A DNA stretch of 64,000 nucleotides from Fibrobacter succinogenes (GTDB lineage Bacteria > Fibrobacterota > Fibrobacteria > Fibrobacterales > Fibrobacteraceae), in assembly GCA_902799745.1 (NCBI GenBank), contig CADCBQ010000003.1:1-64000 (forward strand). The letters are read 5' to 3'. The notes beneath the pieces were generated by a model. The model was not told the DNA's origin and did no database searches. It was given only the letters and a program-made list of their open reading frames with translations. Shown piece after piece: positions 1-8,784 of this stretch. Position numbers and translations under genes: made by a program. The first letter of the stretch is position 1. Each line of letters opens with the position of its first letter.

Positions 1-219
1 TTCCATCTTGTCGATCACTTCGTTACCACCGTAGTAGCGCTTGCCAACGTAGCCTTCGCTGTACTTGTTGGTCAGCACGGAACCCATGGCTTCCATGACT
101 GCCTTGGAGGTGTAGTTTTCAGAAGCGATAAGTTCGATGCCATATTCCTGGCGTTCGGCTTCTTCCTGAATGATGTTGTAGATTTCCGGATCGGTCTGTT
201 GCAGTGTAGATTTGAGCAT
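1..219 (-). CDS. glyA: Serine hydroxymethyltransferase, N-terminal 73 residues (gene runs off the window)
   Basis: GlyA is the cytoplasmic PLP enzyme that interconverts serine and glycine and charges tetrahydrofolate with a one-carbon unit. The visible N-terminus contains [22 protein letters not shown] and KRYYGGNE, the highly conserved start of the family. ATG at 219 is preceded by AAGGAG seven bases upstream. A -10 reading TATATTTG lies on the minus strand at 257-250. Only the first 73 codons are present because the rest lies beyond base 1; the visible part shows no defect. Confidence 0.95.
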   Translation of the reverse strand, partial: MLKSTLQQTDPEIYNIIQEEAERQEYGIELIASENYTSKAVMEAMGSVLTNKYSEGYVGKRYYGGNEVIDKME

Positions 220-617
220 TTAGCTACTCCTTGGTATTTTGTACGCGGGCAAATATAGCAATTTTTCCCGACCAAAGGGGTAGGTATCCCCCTGGTTCGC
301 ACTTCGTTGCTCTCCACCCCCTCTAACGGGCGCTCAATCGCCGCGCCCGTAACGCCCTGGCTGCATGCCCCTCCCAAGTCATGCTGAACTTGGTTCAGCA
401 TCGGCTTTTCAGACCCGAGAAATCAGATAAATGGGCCACACTGATTCGATTTTGCTAACGCAAAATCTGTTTTTAAATCTAGACGATATTCCTTATTGCG
501 AAGAGCGCTTCGTCTCTGCCTGCACCGCACGCGGACAAATTACGGCCTTCGGCCTTTACTGTCCGCTTTACGGTCAGGCACTCGCCTCCGCTTTCCCTCT
601 CGAACAAAAGGAACTAA
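220..617. other. Intergenic region with glyA promoter and a hairpin repeat
   Basis: About 400 bases between glyA and the FISUMP gene. It holds the glyA -10 (250-257, minus), a GC-rich stretch at 270-375 resembling the region at 40940-41165, and a perfect hairpin at 381-401 (ATGCTGAAC, loop TTG, GTTCAGCAT) of the kind found scattered between genes in many bacteria. A 96-codon open frame at 431-721 overlaps the FISUMP gene on the other strand and has no recognisable protein features, so it is not called. Confidence 0.6.
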
Positions 618-1754
618 CTAGTTTTTGGCCAAAGGATTATCTTCGTCCATTACACAACGGACAGAACGAAATGTTCTTCGTGTTATTTCTTTACCTGACA
701 AATCAGCATTATTTGAAGTAGAGTAAAAATACACTGCTTTTGCGACATTACTTTCCAAAGCAGAAGGCATCCAAAGCGCAGTATAAACATCTGTTTGCAA
801 TCGAGCTGTCGGAATAATAGCCAAGCCATCAGAATTACGTCCAGCGTTCTCTTCCCACAGAATTTTTGAACGAATATCACCATTGGCGTATTTCCACTCC
901 CTCTGGTTCATAATATGCCAGCCATCGGGGCAAATACCCTGCCAAATGGCATTCAAATATCCTTCACCAGGAATAGAACTCCGCTCTTTTGTTATTGCCT
1001 TGCACGCGTCATTACTATCCACAGCAACAGAATCGCAAACCTTGGGCAGGTTCATCGCTTCAGCCCAAGTGTAAAGTCCCCCAAAATGGTTATCGCAGAA
1101 CCATTCATCGTCTACATAGCATAATTTTTCAGTAACATTGTCATCAAACTTAGTCGTACTACTAGGCACCATTTTTCCATAATTCAAGTTTTCAGCCATT
1201 ACATAAAATGTCTCAAAAGCATCAAAATCTTCCGAATGCCCTTCGAACTTAATATACTTGTACTTGCGGCCATCACGAGGATCTTCAAACTCTAAATACT
1301 CCCCATTGTACCCCGCAAACAGACTGTCCATGTTCGGATGTTCCTTATTTTTCTCTATCGCAGCGAGGGAATCAAGGGAATCAAGTCGAGCAGACGAATC
1401 CGTTTCCCAGCGCCCATTTCTACAAGTACGGTACCGACGCAGTCCATAGCCATCTTTAATAGATGTGTCACCTTCGACGCAGATAGGATCAATTTCTATA
1501 CTACTACTCGACTCCACCGCCGACGAGCTACTATTCTTACCGCTTACGGAACTAGAAGAATTCTTTTCTGATACCGATGAACTGGATTTTTTAGAATCTT
1601 TCTGTGAAGACGAAGATGCAGAACCGTTGTCGTCATTGCGACTCGACGAGATTTCACCGATTGGATCGAGAGCGGAGCTACTAGATTCATCGCCACATGC
1701 TGCAAGCAGGGCTAGGAGAATGGACAGGGCGACGGCGCTTTTTAAAATTTTCAC
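618..1754 (-). CDS. FISUMP-domain lipoprotein (copy A)
   Basis: 378-residue surface lipoprotein. Residues 1-20 form a lipoprotein signal (ALLAAC, Cys20), followed by a Ser-rich linker with SSSS blocks to about residue 90, then a Cys-containing segment and a C-terminal FISUMP domain (TIGR02145/PF09603; LCYVDDEWFCDNHFGGLYTW, GICPDGWHIMNQREW, FRSVRCVMD). The family is hugely expanded in Fibrobacter; function is not established, though cell-surface binding is commonly suspected. Start is GTG with GGAGG upstream, the same arrangement as copy B at 41196-42371. The two copies are nearly identical except for residues about 315-363. A -10-like TAAATTTTG lies at 1792-1784 on the minus strand. Confidence 0.88.
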   Translation of the reverse strand: MKILKSAVALSILLALLAACGDESSSSALDPIGEISSSRNDDNGSASSSSQKDSKKSSSSVSEKNSSSSVSGKNSSSSAVESSSSIEIDPICVEGDTSIKDGYGLRRYRTCRNGRWETDSSARLDSLDSLAAIEKNKEHPNMDSLFAGYNGEYLEFEDPRDGRKYKYIKFEGHSEDFDAFETFYVMAENLNYGKMVPSSTTKFDDNVTEKLCYVDDEWFCDNHFGGLYTWAEAMNLPKVCDSVAVDSNDACKAITKERSSIPGEGYLNAIWQGICPDGWHIMNQREWKYANGDIRSKILWEENAGRNSDGLAIIPTARLQTDVYTALWMPSALESNVAKAVYFYSTSNNADLSGKEITRRTFRSVRCVMDEDNPLAKN

Positions 1755-1814
1755 AAAACCTCCGGTAACCTCAAACGTTTTTGCAAAATTTAGTTAAATG
1801 TCGCAGGAATTGAA

Positions 1815-1839
1815 AAAGCCGACCCCAAGGATCGGCTTT
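1815..1839 (-). terminator. Intrinsic terminator of the Rpn-type gene
   Basis: On the minus strand an 8-bp stem (AAAGCCGA / TCGGCTTT) ends in a run of T. It lies 26 bases beyond the stop of the nuclease gene and just upstream of the FISUMP promoter region. Confidence 0.8.
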
Positions 1840-1864
1840 AGATTTTTTAACCTAGCATAAAAAG

Positions 1865-2827
1865 CTATTTCAAGGCTAGCATTGCCGCAATCACGCTGTC
1901 CGGCACGTTCTGCGAACGCAAGTAGTCGGCCCGTTTGGTGTCGCGAGCTGCATTGTCAGCATCATTCTTTTCGCGTTCCTGTTGGACGCCCTTTTCCATG
2001 CCCCTCGCTTGGCCCTTGAGGTAGGCTTCGGCTTCGAGAACCTCGTATTCATGATGGTCGAACATGTTTGCCTCCAGTGCTTTCAAAAGTTCAGGGTTCA
2101 CGCGACTTACGCGCAAGCGGTCAAGTGCATTTGCAAAGATCGGGTCTTCCGTCTCGGGAACCTGGAGAGGTCCTCTCGAAATGAGTCGGAGCCAGAAATC
2201 TTCGCGGGTCTTCACGCCTTTGCGTAACTGCAAAAAGTTGGGCAGATCGACAATAATATACCTATTTTTCCGCAAGATGGGAAGGGCGTTCCCCGACTTG
2301 ACTTCGTATTCACTGTATGTTGACCACACGTCCTTATAGATTTCCTTCGACCGGAGTACCGAATTGTTGCAAAGCCAAATGGATACCGTTTCAGGAAGTT
2401 CATAGTAACGGTACTTGCGTTCCTCTTCCGGCAAGCCCATGAAATAGTCCGAACGGTTGAACTCGTACTTGCCGCGCAGCGTAAGGTACGAATTGTAGAG
2501 CTGCATACGGTCGAAAAAGTAAGCATGAACCTTGTTTTGCATCTCGATGTTGAGATACCGATTGTCTCTGGTATGCACCCAAACGTCGAGGCGTGCGGGG
2601 TCATTTTCGGGCATAAAGATGTCGATGGGCTTCTCAAATTCGTATTCGAGGTCAACAATTTCATGGTCATAGTCCAGCTGGAGCAAACTGTTGAGCACAT
2701 CGCGAATTGTGTCCTTGTCGTCCATCAGGATGCGGAAAGTCGCCGCGTATTTGGGCAGCAGGAATTCCTCGCCTTGTTCATTCGTGACGATGTACTTCTT
2801 GGTCGGTTGATTGGTATTAGCAGACAT
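1865..2827 (-). CDS. Rpn/TIGR01784-type PD-(D/E)XK nuclease (copy A)
   Basis: 320-residue protein of the Rpn-like group annotated as PD-(D/E)XK nuclease family transposase. The core is seen as PARLDVWVHT (Asp81), then LNIEMQ (Glu95-x-Gln97) followed by YFFDRMQLYNSYL. Gln replaces the usual Lys of ExK, which is common in this subfamily. The C-terminal part (about 265-320) is charged and likely coiled. E. coli Rpn proteins are DNA endonucleases that promote recombination; this relative may act likewise or be a regulator. ATG at 2827 is preceded by AAAGG. It sits upstream of FISUMP copy A on the same strand, separated by a terminator. An inverted repeat lies in its leader (2840-2877). Confidence 0.8.
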   Translation of the reverse strand: MSANTNQPTKKYIVTNEQGEEFLLPKYAATFRILMDDKDTIRDVLNSLLQLDYDHEIVDLEYEFEKPIDIFMPENDPARLDVWVHTRDNRYLNIEMQNKVHAYFFDRMQLYNSYLTLRGKYEFNRSDYFMGLPEEERKYRYYELPETVSIWLCNNSVLRSKEIYKDVWSTYSEYEVKSGNALPILRKNRYIIVDLPNFLQLRKGVKTREDFWLRLISRGPLQVPETEDPIFANALDRLRVSRVNPELLKALEANMFDHHEYEVLEAEAYLKGQARGMEKGVQQEREKNDADNAARDTKRADYLRSQNVPDSVIAAMLALK

Positions 2828-2839
2828 GTTTTTTCCTTT

Positions 2840-2877
2840 CGTGTTAAGTTAAGGCACACTCCCTATTACTTAACACG
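2840..2877. promoter_or_regulatory. Inverted repeat in front of the Rpn-type gene
   Basis: Two perfect 9-base arms, CGTGTTAAG and CTTAACACG, are separated by 20 bases and end 13 bases upstream of the ATG. They could be an operator or a leader hairpin. No protein is known to bind them; the assignment as regulatory is inference. Confidence 0.45.
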
Positions 2878-2994
2878 CTTTTTTCAGCCGATTGAATACC
2901 AATTTTCTGGGAATTTATTTCTTTTTACATTTCAAGCAGGTTCCAACCTGCACAAACAGAGGGCAATAGCACTTTTTTCTATATTATCCACGCA

Positions 2995-4752
2995 ATGCCT
3001 GTTATCTTGTTTATTCTCTTTTTTGTACCTCTTGCAGCTTTTGCGCAAGATACTCCCGGTGCATTCAAGATCGATTCTATCCAGTACAATATCGGCGACG
3101 CTTTTGACGATTCCAAGTACCACACGCAGTACGACAAGTGGGCATACGACCTGTTAAACTGGATTCATATCGAAACCCGCGAATCAACGGTCCGCAAGTT
3201 GCTCCTTTTTAGCGAAGGCGACGTAGTGACCGACCTCCAGATTCAAGAAGCCGAGCGCTTCCTGCGCACGCAGCGCTACCTTTCGGACGCAAGCATCAAG
3301 ATTTCAAACGAAGACGGCAAGAATATCGCCACCGTCAAGACCAGCGATAACTGGACTCTTTCCATTCCGACCACATTCGGTTTTGCCGGAAAAGAATACA
3401 CCTATGACAACCTGAACTGGGGCATCGGCGTTCAAGAAAGCAACTTCCTGGGCCTCGGACAAAAGCTCGGTTTCTACTTCGGGCACGACGAGTTCCGCGA
3501 CATGTGGCAGGTGGAATACGGTGACCCGCACTTTTTGTTCCGCTACAACCATTTAGACTTCCTCTATAGCTACAATACTGACGGCTATCTCGCCTACGGA
3601 AAGATGTACATTCCCTTCCTCAGCAGAAGCCAGAACCAGTGGGCCTACACCATCGAAGGCTTAAAGAACAAGCGCGACGCATTCTTTTATGGTAGCGGAA
3701 AACTCCCGCCAGGCGCCTCCGTTTACGACGCCCAACAGAGATACGGCGACAGCCCCATCTACAATCACAAGAAAGCTTTGCTTGATTCGTTCCCGCTGTA
3801 CAACGGCAACGAAGTCGTTAAACTCATGGCTGTCAAGGACTTTATCGACGACTCGCTCAGCGTCAGATTCAGCCGTTCCTTCGGCGGAACCTACCGCAAA
3901 CTCTACGTGGGCGCCACCTACGACTACCGCCGCACCACCGCAACCGAAGGCAAGCTTTACCGCTACTCCTTTACCGACGGCGACACCACCTACGCCATCG
4001 ATTCCGCCACGGCCGTCAACGAATGGCTCCCCGAACAGAAAGATTCCCGCCTCGGCATGTACCTGACGTTCTCGAACATCCGCTACGAAAAGATCAAGAA
4101 CTTCCACAACGCCAAGTGGACCGAAGACATCGAAAAGGGCTACTCGCTCAAGGCGCAGATTTCCAAGAACTACGAACAGCTGGGCGCCGCCGACAACGAC
4201 ATTCGCCTTGACTTTTGGGCAGACTTGATGGTCGGATATTCCATGCACCACCTCACGCTCAAATCCGAAATGAACTTCTACCTGGATCACGGCGAACAGC
4301 ACGACTATTACGGCAAACTTTCGGGCGAATACATTTTCCACCCGAACGATAAATTTTCGACAGCACTCACAGGCCTTGTAGACTTTTATGAAGACGCCCG
4401 CTACGGCAAACAACTGACCTTAGGCGGTGGAAACGGATTCGCCGGATTCCCCACCGGGTTCTACGCCGGACAGGCCCGCGTATTCGCGAACTTGGAACAG
4501 CGCTACTTCACCGACTTTGAAATCGCAACGCTCATGCCCGTGTTCGCCATCTTTGAAAGCATCGGCGAAACGGCCTGGGACCTTTGGGATATCAACCGCA
4601 AGGATCTAGTTTACCTCGTCGGTTTTGGCGTACGTTTTGCACAGACCAAGTCAATCAGCCGACTTGTCAACAAGGTAGACGTCAGCATTCCGCTGAACGG
4701 GGTGCGTAAGGCAGAGCCGCACTACTCGATTATCACGACTTACAACCTGTAA
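2995..4752 (+). CDS. Omp85-like outer-membrane protein: POTRA domain plus beta-barrel
   Basis: 585 residues. A signal peptide (MPVILFILFFVPLAAFAQ) is followed by one POTRA-like domain at about 50-115 (TVRKLLLFSEGDVVTDLQIQ, AERFLRTQRYLSDASI), as in BamA/TamA relatives, and then a long region of alternating aromatic strands ending in a barrel-like segment. The single POTRA and the length suggest a small Omp85 relative rather than BamA itself. Role in outer-membrane protein insertion or secretion is inferred from the fold. There is no ribosome binding site; a TATATT box (2980-2985) ends ten bases before the ATG, so the message is probably near leaderless. It is divergent from the Rpn-type gene. 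Confidence 0.7.
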   Translation: MPVILFILFFVPLAAFAQDTPGAFKIDSIQYNIGDAFDDSKYHTQYDKWAYDLLNWIHIETRESTVRKLLLFSEGDVVTDLQIQEAERFLRTQRYLSDASIKISNEDGKNIATVKTSDNWTLSIPTTFGFAGKEYTYDNLNWGIGVQESNFLGLGQKLGFYFGHDEFRDMWQVEYGDPHFLFRYNHLDFLYSYNTDGYLAYGKMYIPFLSRSQNQWAYTIEGLKNKRDAFFYGSGKLPPGASVYDAQQRYGDSPIYNHKKALLDSFPLYNGNEVVKLMAVKDFIDDSLSVRFSRSFGGTYRKLYVGATYDYRRTTATEGKLYRYSFTDGDTTYAIDSATAVNEWLPEQKDSRLGMYLTFSNIRYEKIKNFHNAKWTEDIEKGYSLKAQISKNYEQLGAADNDIRLDFWADLMVGYSMHHLTLKSEMNFYLDHGEQHDYYGKLSGEYIFHPNDKFSTALTGLVDFYEDARYGKQLTLGGGNGFAGFPTGFYAGQARVFANLEQRYFTDFEIATLMPVFAIFESIGETAWDLWDINRKDLVYLVGFGVRFAQTKSISRLVNKVDVSIPLNGVRKAEPHYSIITTYNL

Positions 4753-4855
4753 TCAATCCTGTCAGAAATATTCAAAAGTGTGATTTTTCGCAAAAAATCG
4801 CATTTTTTTTGAATAAACCTGTCTTTTGGGCCTAATTTTTCGTATTTTAAGGGTT

Positions 4856-5401
4856 ATGAATTTCGTTTCTAAAATTTTGGGTATTGCAGCCATTGCAGCA
4901 GTTACGCCATTTGCGCAGCTTGCTCCGGAACCCCAGATGGCCGATGTGAAGTTGATGCAGGATACCACCACTAACCAGCCCATGAAGATGGACTTTTCCA
5001 AGCCGCTTTCGGGTATTAGCGATCCTGGAATCCTGTTCAGCCAGTTTGCAAACAGACCTCTTTTGATTTATTACTTCAGCCCCAAGTGCCCGCATTGCCA
5101 GCGCCACATTTCCGAAATCCAGGATCTGGTCAAGGAATATGAGCCCAAGGGCCTCACCGGTATCGCCATCGGTCTCGGCGGCGGCATCAAGAAAAATGAC
5201 ATTCGCCTGTTTATCGACCAGTTCCACGTAGCGATTCCCGTATTCCAGGATAGCGACTACAAGTTCGGCCCCGCTTACGGCACAGGCTACATTCCGGTTG
5301 TGTACGTGGTGCAGAAAGACGGAACCTTCTACCGTTACGAAACTTTGAACGAAGCCAACATGAACCACATGCGCGCCACGCTCAATAAGATGTTTAAATA
5401 G
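4856..5401 (+). CDS. Exported thioredoxin-like (TlpA/AhpC-type) protein
   Basis: 181 residues. A signal peptide (MNFVSKILGIAAIAAVTPFAQ) precedes a thioredoxin fold with the redox motif CPHC (in YYFSPKCPHCQRH), a cis-Pro region GYIPVVYVV and a final helix. TlpA-like proteins act in the periplasm as thiol:disulfide reductases, for example in cytochrome or cofactor maturation; the substrate here is unknown. An upstream in-frame ATG at 4826 is rejected because TATTTTAAG (4843-4851) looks like the -10 of the gene and lies between the two starts, leaving ATG 4856 eight bases beyond it. A strong terminator follows. Confidence 0.85.
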   Translation: MNFVSKILGIAAIAAVTPFAQLAPEPQMADVKLMQDTTTNQPMKMDFSKPLSGISDPGILFSQFANRPLLIYYFSPKCPHCQRHISEIQDLVKEYEPKGLTGIAIGLGGGIKKNDIRLFIDQFHVAIPVFQDSDYKFGPAYGTGYIPVVYVVQKDGTFYRYETLNEANMNHMRATLNKMFK

Positions 5402-5441
5402 CAAGTGAGCTCGCCACTACGTGGCTTTGAGTAATGAGCAC

Positions 5442-5467
5442 GTGCCCCTAACCGGGGCACTTTTTAG
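5442..5467 (+). terminator. Intrinsic terminator of the thioredoxin-like gene
   Basis: Stem GTGCCCC / GGGGCAC with loop TAACC, followed by TTTTT. The sequence just upstream, CTTTGAGTAATGA, recurs before the terminator of def. Confidence 0.88.
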
Positions 5468-5492
5468 TTTACTCACAAAACCTTATAAAGCA

Positions 5493-5513
5493 AGGCTCCC
5501 TCAAAGGGAGCCT
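5493..5513 (-). terminator. Hairpin downstream of the PBP gene
   Basis: Perfect 8-bp inverted repeat AGGCTCCC / GGGAGCCT with a 5-base loop, 45 bases beyond the PBP stop. The T-run after it on the minus strand is weak, so termination is plausible but not certain. Confidence 0.5.
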
Positions 5514-5557
5514 CAGCGACCGACCTCATAGCCCCAAGCGTCCATAGGACGCGACCT

Positions 5558-7864
5558 CTAGAACATCTTGCGAGTGTTCTTCTTGGCGGGGCCGCTGCTG
5601 CTCGGCTTGGGAGCTGCACTTGCGCCCTTGTTGCTGAAGAGCGTAGCGTCGTCGGCAGACTTGGTCTTGACTTCGAAATGGTTACCGTCGCAGACTTCAG
5701 TCGGAGCGTAGCCTGCCGTATAGAGGCAGTAAGTTTTTTCAGAGCAGAATTCACCGGCAATCTTACCCGTATGGTTGCAAATGCCCTTGCTTACGACACC
5801 GCTCGGAACCGGGAACGGCTTACGCGGCAAGTCCTTGTGCAATTGCTTCATGGTCGCAATCCATACCGGCAAGGCATCTTCGGTACCTGTGTGGCCAGCA
5901 CCTAAAGTACCCGGGCTGTCGGAGCCGACCCACACGCCCATGGTGTATTGCTTGGTAAAGCCAATGTACCAGCAGTCCGTATAATCATTAGTCGTACCGG
6001 TCTTACCACCACTCGGGTGAGTAAAGCCGCTCGCCCACACGCGGGCTGCCGTACCGCGAATGTTCACATCCTTCAGCATGTCGACCATCAAGTAGGCCGA
6101 AGCCGGGCGCAACACTTCGTGTTCGACCTTAGAATTCTTTTCAATGACTTCGCCGTTGCGGTCCACAATGGATTCAATCATGTACGGTTCAATACGGTTA
6201 CCGCCGTTCGGGAACACCGTATAGGCCGACGTCATTTCCATAAGCGTTGCACCCACGGAACCCAGAGCCAAGCTAGGCACGGCCATGAGCGGGGCACGCA
6301 CGATACCGAACTTGCGGGCGTAGTTCACCACGTTGTTCAGGCCGTATTTCATACCTGTCAAAATAGCCGGCAAGTTCTTGGACTTGTAAAGGGCGCGGCG
6401 GAGCGTCATCATGCCTTCGAAGTCATGTTCGAAGTTCGCCGGGCGCCAGACCTTGTTCTTGTCCTTGTCGTCCGGGTCGGGAATGCTCACCGGCTGGTCG
6501 TTCACAGAGTCGCAGGGGCTTGCGCCGTTATCCATAGCCGTCGAATACACAATCGGCTTGAACGAGGAACCCGGCTGACGCAGAGACTGCACCGCACGGT
6601 TCCAGCGGGACTGGTTAAAGTCGGAACCGCCCACCATGGCGCGTATTGCACCCGATTCATTCTCAATCAAGATTGCCGCAATTTCAGGATGGTGGTAAAG
6701 GATAGAGTCCGGGAAACGGCGCTTGTCGGCAGGACGCTTCAAGTCGTCGGCCAGGTATTCCTTCTTAAAGAGCGTGTAGACGCTATCGAAGTGAGCGACA
6801 ACGCTATCTTCGGGCATGTTATACTTTTTAGTCAGGTACAGACGGCGGGTAGCGCGGTACTTGACGCGGCGGCGGACCTTTTCGACCTGCACGCGGGCAA
6901 CGCTATCGGCGAAGGCCTGAATATCCGGGTCAATCGTCGAGTTGATCGAGACACCATCGGCATACAGAGAGTTTTCGCCGTACTTCTTTTCCATGTACTT
7001 GCGGATTTCTTCGTAGAAATACAAGCCAGATTCGTTCGAAGTTTCCTTTTCGGCAAGCGTAATCGGAGTCTTGATATATTCGTGGTATTCGTCGTCGTTA
7101 ATGTAGCCGGCATCGCGCATGGCATAAAGCACCGTATTGCGGCGTTCGAATGCGGCCTCGGGGTGACGGTCGGGGCGGTAAGCTTCAGGGCGCTGCAGCA
7201 TACCGGCCAAAACGGCAAGTTCCGGAATCGTAAGGCTATCGAGCGGACGGCCGAAGTAGAACTTACCAGCCGCCTGGAAACCGTAGTTACCACCGGCAAG
7301 GTAGACTTCGTTCATGTAGAATTCAAGGATTTCTTCTTTCGTGTAAGTCTGTTCGATGCGGATAGCCGTCATCATTTCCTTGATCTTACGCGAAATCGTA
7401 CGTTCCGGCGTGAGGAACAGGAGCTTGGTCAGCTGCTGGGTCAAGGTAGAGGCACCGCGGAGCTTTTTGCCCGACATGGCGCTTTCCATAACGGCCGAGG
7501 GAATCGCCCACACGTTCATGCCCCAGTGGCTATAGAAGGCGCGGTCTTCGGTGGCCATCACGGCGTGAATCGCATTTTCGGGAATCGAGTCGAAGCTCGT
7601 CCATTCGCGGCGTTCCACAAAATATTCGTGGGCAATCTTTCCGTTCATGTCGTAAATGTTCGTGACAAGTCTCGGATTGATCTGCTCGAGCTGCGAAAGC
7701 GAAGGCAGTTCCGGAGAGAAATGATTGTAGACGGCGATTACAGCAATAAAAGCCGCGAGCACCGGCACAGCGAAAATGATTAGCCACTTGACCACCTTGC
7801 GGTCAGTAAACCAACCCTTCAAAACATTCAGAACCGAAAGTAATACGGGTTTGACTTTATCCAT
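5558..7864 (-). CDS. Class A penicillin-binding protein (transglycosylase/transpeptidase)
   Basis: 768 residues. It polymerises lipid II and cross-links peptidoglycan at the cytoplasmic membrane. A short cytoplasmic tail is followed by a membrane segment (VVKWLIIFAVPVLAAFIAVI), a GT51 glycosyltransferase domain (ATEDRAFYSHWGMN, KKLRGASTLTQQLTKLL, KEEILEFYMNEVYLA) and a transpeptidase domain with the SxxK motif in QPGSSFKPIVY and the KTGT motif in GGKTGTTNDYTDCWYIG. This order and length are typical of PBP1A. The C-terminus is Ser/Lys-rich. ATG at 7864 is used; no strong ribosome binding site is visible. Confidence 0.95.
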   Translation of the reverse strand: MDKVKPVLLSVLNVLKGWFTDRKVVKWLIIFAVPVLAAFIAVIAVYNHFSPELPSLSQLEQINPRLVTNIYDMNGKIAHEYFVERREWTSFDSIPENAIHAVMATEDRAFYSHWGMNVWAIPSAVMESAMSGKKLRGASTLTQQLTKLLFLTPERTISRKIKEMMTAIRIEQTYTKEEILEFYMNEVYLAGGNYGFQAAGKFYFGRPLDSLTIPELAVLAGMLQRPEAYRPDRHPEAAFERRNTVLYAMRDAGYINDDEYHEYIKTPITLAEKETSNESGLYFYEEIRKYMEKKYGENSLYADGVSINSTIDPDIQAFADSVARVQVEKVRRRVKYRATRRLYLTKKYNMPEDSVVAHFDSVYTLFKKEYLADDLKRPADKRRFPDSILYHHPEIAAILIENESGAIRAMVGGSDFNQSRWNRAVQSLRQPGSSFKPIVYSTAMDNGASPCDSVNDQPVSIPDPDDKDKNKVWRPANFEHDFEGMMTLRRALYKSKNLPAILTGMKYGLNNVVNYARKFGIVRAPLMAVPSLALGSVGATLMEMTSAYTVFPNGGNRIEPYMIESIVDRNGEVIEKNSKVEHEVLRPASAYLMVDMLKDVNIRGTAARVWASGFTHPSGGKTGTTNDYTDCWYIGFTKQYTMGVWVGSDSPGTLGAGHTGTEDALPVWIATMKQLHKDLPRKPFPVPSGVVSKGICNHTGKIAGEFCSEKTYCLYTAGYAPTEVCDGNHFEVKTKSADDATLFSNKGASAAPKPSSSGPAKKNTRKMF

Positions 7865-8005
7865 GGTCCAATACCGTTAAAAAATTTGGCCAAAAAGATA
7901 GTTATTGTATGGCAATCCGATTACACGCCACGCTTTAAAATCCCGCAAAAGCAGGGTAATCTGCCAACAATTCAAAAATTCTTAAAAAATTTTCAACAAA
8001 AACCC

Positions 8006-8037
8006 TTGACAACATCCGCACTTTAAACTATCTTTGG
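8006..8037 (+). promoter_or_regulatory. Promoter of tRNA-Arg
   Basis: TTGACA (8006-8011), 17 bases, then TATCTTTGG (8029-8037). The tRNA begins 16 bases after the -10 hexamer. It is the clearest example of the promoter pattern shared by rlmN, rpsP and tRNA-Thr in this window. Confidence 0.88.
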
Positions 8038-8049
8038 GCCATCAATCAA

Positions 8050-8123
<74 letters not shown>

Positions 8124-8129
8124 GAAAGG

Positions 8130-8165
8130 AAGACGTTTCACAATAAGTGAGACGTCTTTCTTTTT
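8130..8165 (+). terminator. Intrinsic terminator after tRNA-Arg
   Basis: An 11-bp stem AAGACGTTTCA / TGAGACGTCTT (one G-T pair) with a 7-base loop is followed by TCTTTTTT. Confidence 0.88.
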
Positions 8166-8249
8166 TATGCATGCAATAGACTTTTTTTGATACCAATTAT
8201 CCCGATTTTCACAATCCGTAAAACACAGTTTAAATTATTTTGCAAAGCC

Positions 8250-8267
8250 TGCAAACCGCGGTTTGCA
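8250..8267. promoter_or_regulatory. Perfect 18-bp palindrome upstream of the XRE regulator
   Basis: TGCAAACCGCGGTTTGCA is a perfect dyad about 75 bases upstream of the regulator start. A possible -10 TAAAATTGG lies at about 8289. The position suits an autoregulatory operator for the HTH protein encoded immediately downstream; this is inference. Confidence 0.55.
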
Positions 8268-8341
8268 CTCTACAACCCCTCCTTATTCTAAAATTGGCTC
8301 ACAGAGAGTGATTGGCGATCCACATTTTAAGAGGTTGTTTA

Positions 8342-8731
8342 GTGGAATATAAAGATCACATTCTCACCGAGGCCATCCGGCTCGTATTCATCGAATATCG
8401 CCGCAAATGCGGCCTTACTCAAAATAGATTATCGATTTTAACCAATCTTACCCGGCAATTCATATCACAAGTTGAACAGGGCAAAAAGACCCCATCCGTC
8501 AACTCTTTAAGCGCCATAGCAAGCGCCTACAACAAATCGCTTTCCGAGTTATTTTTTGAAATAGACCGGTTTTACCCCCTCATCGAAAATAACGGGCCTC
8601 TTTTCCAAATTCCGCCAAATATCGCAGCCGAGACCCGTGAAAAAATGAACGAATACATCAATAACGCCAAAAAACACAAGGATTCCAGCTCGAGCAAGGC
8701 TCCGCCCACACAGGGCAACCCGAGGCAATAA
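8342..8731 (+). CDS. XRE-family HTH transcriptional regulator
   Basis: 129 residues. Residues about 8-65 form a Cro/CI-type helix-turn-helix (KCGLTQNRLSILTNLTRQFI, SQVEQGKKTPSVNSLSAIA), and the rest is a short tail ending in a Ser/Lys/Pro-rich segment with no sensor domain. GTG at 8342 is preferred over the upstream TTG at 8312 because AAGAGG lies seven bases before it. It stands alone between tRNA-Arg and rlmN. The palindrome at 8250-8267 is a candidate target. The regulon is unknown. Confidence 0.85.
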   Translation: MEYKDHILTEAIRLVFIEYRRKCGLTQNRLSILTNLTRQFISQVEQGKKTPSVNSLSAIASAYNKSLSELFFEIDRFYPLIENNGPLFQIPPNIAAETREKMNEYINNAKKHKDSSSSKAPPTQGNPRQ

Positions 8732-8746
8732 CCGCTATTTTTACCC

Positions 8747-8778
8747 TTAACAAAAATGTATTTTTTTGCTATCTTTAG
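8747..8778 (+). promoter_or_regulatory. Promoter of rlmN
   Basis: TTAACA (8747-8752), 17 bases ending in TTGC, then TATCTTTAG from 8770. The ATG at 8785 starts ten bases after the end of the -10 hexamer, so the message should have almost no leader. Confidence 0.8.
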
Positions 8779-8784
8779 CCCCCG

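Noticed and set aside
431-721. 96-codon plus-strand frame between glyA and FISUMP A
   Set aside because: It overlaps the FISUMP gene, has no family features and no start signals.
618-1754. Diversity-generating retroelement acting on FISUMP genes
   Set aside because: No reverse transcriptase, template repeat or adenine-biased substitutions are visible; only the cassette difference itself is reported.
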